Assembly (NCBI GenBank): GCA_965365655.1
Contig: CBDUCN010000331.1
Location: forward strand, 1 to 5,628
Direction: 5' to 3'
From: JBFHNV01 sp965365655
Lineage (GTDB): Bacteria > Pseudomonadota > Gammaproteobacteria > HK1
DNA: 5,628 nucleotides
Below the pieces are notes generated by a model. That model did not search any database, was not told where the DNA came from, and was given only the letters and a program-made list of their open reading frames with translations. Below are positions 5,486 to 5,628 of the stretch, piece by piece. Made by a program: the position numbers and the translations under genes. Positions within the stretch are counted from its first letter, which is position 1; every line of letters begins with the position of its first letter.

Positions 5486-5628
5486 GCTCTGTCGTCTCCA
5501 TGTCGTGTTCCTGCCGCGCCCGCGCCGCGCGGCTCCGGCACCCCGACGGTGCCCGGGCCGCGGTCGCCGGCGCCGCGCACCAGCACCTCGCCGTGGCCGG
5601 GGCGCGGCGGGTCGCGCTCCGACAGGGC
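5482..5628 (-). CDS. Unrecognised partial ORF upstream of galE, C-terminal end
   Basis: An open minus-strand frame of 48 codons runs in from the right edge and stops with TGA at 5484-5482, overlapping the galE ATG as ATGA. The first 38 codons all end in G or C, as in the real genes here; the last ten, which cover the galE ribosome binding site, are mostly A-ending. The peptide contains PGHGEVLVRGAG and a Gly/Arg-rich hydrophilic tail, with no motif I can assign. It looks like the tail of a gene co-transcribed with galE, perhaps in sugar-nucleotide or envelope metabolism by association only. The open frame could also be a chance result of the high GC content. Confidence 0.4.
   Translation of the reverse strand, partial: ALSERDPPRPGHGEVLVRGAGDRGPGTVGVPEPRGAGAAGTRHGDDRA

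Noticed and set aside
3405..5501. One continuous minus-strand open frame covering galE and the membrane gene, starting at ATG 5501
   Set aside because: Between 5501 and about 4270 it is the wrong frame of galE and gives Arg/Gly/Ala-rich sequence with no motifs, while the galE frame shows all catalytic residues. Only its last part is a real gene; the lack of stops comes from the GC content.
5500..5628. Possible divergent plus-strand gene starting at ATG 5500
   Set aside because: There is no ribosome binding site before it and the gap to galE would leave no room for promoters; the opposite minus-strand frame has better codon bias and an ATGA overlap with galE.

Overview
The window is very GC-rich bacterial DNA, with almost every codon third position in the real genes being G or C. 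It holds two blocks that point towards each other. The E. coli-like GalE and the codon bias suggest a high-GC proteobacterium, possibly a gammaproteobacterium; this is an inference and the taxon cannot be fixed from the window.

Left block, plus strand, about 1-3378: part of a V-type (A/V) ATPase operon of the bacterial kind that carries a DUF2764 protein. The order is the C-terminus of membrane ring subunit K (NtpK), stalk subunit E, the DUF2764 protein (probable counterpart of subunit C/d), and catalytic subunit A. The genes are tightly packed: 18 bp between K and E, a 4-bp overlap between E and DUF2764, and a 26-bp overlap between DUF2764 and A. Subunit A is the last gene. Subunits B, D and I are not in the window and must lie upstream of position 1 or elsewhere. 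The usual order in this class is E-DUF2764-A-B-D-I-K, so what is visible fits a cyclic permutation of it. Together the products would make part of a rotary ATPase that couples ATP hydrolysis or synthesis to H+ or Na+ transport. The coupling ion cannot be told from the fragment.

Right block, minus strand, 5628 down to 3405: the last codons of an unrecognised partial ORF, then galE (UDP-glucose 4-epimerase) joined to it by an ATGA overlap, then about 245 bp without a convincing gene but rich in inverted repeats, then a gene for an internally duplicated, multi-spanning membrane protein of unknown function. This gene converges on subunit A with only 26 bp between the stop codons, and both stops lie in the arms of one inverted repeat. 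galE likewise ends inside a strong hairpin.

There is no mobile element, tRNA, rRNA or CRISPR array in the window, and I see no clear sigma-70 promoter. I did not find a wholly new system. The points most worth a second look are the ATPase gene order, the Cys at the substrate-gating position of GalE, the duplicated membrane protein with its ambiguous start, and a 13-bp-arm perfect inverted repeat inside the subunit A gene.
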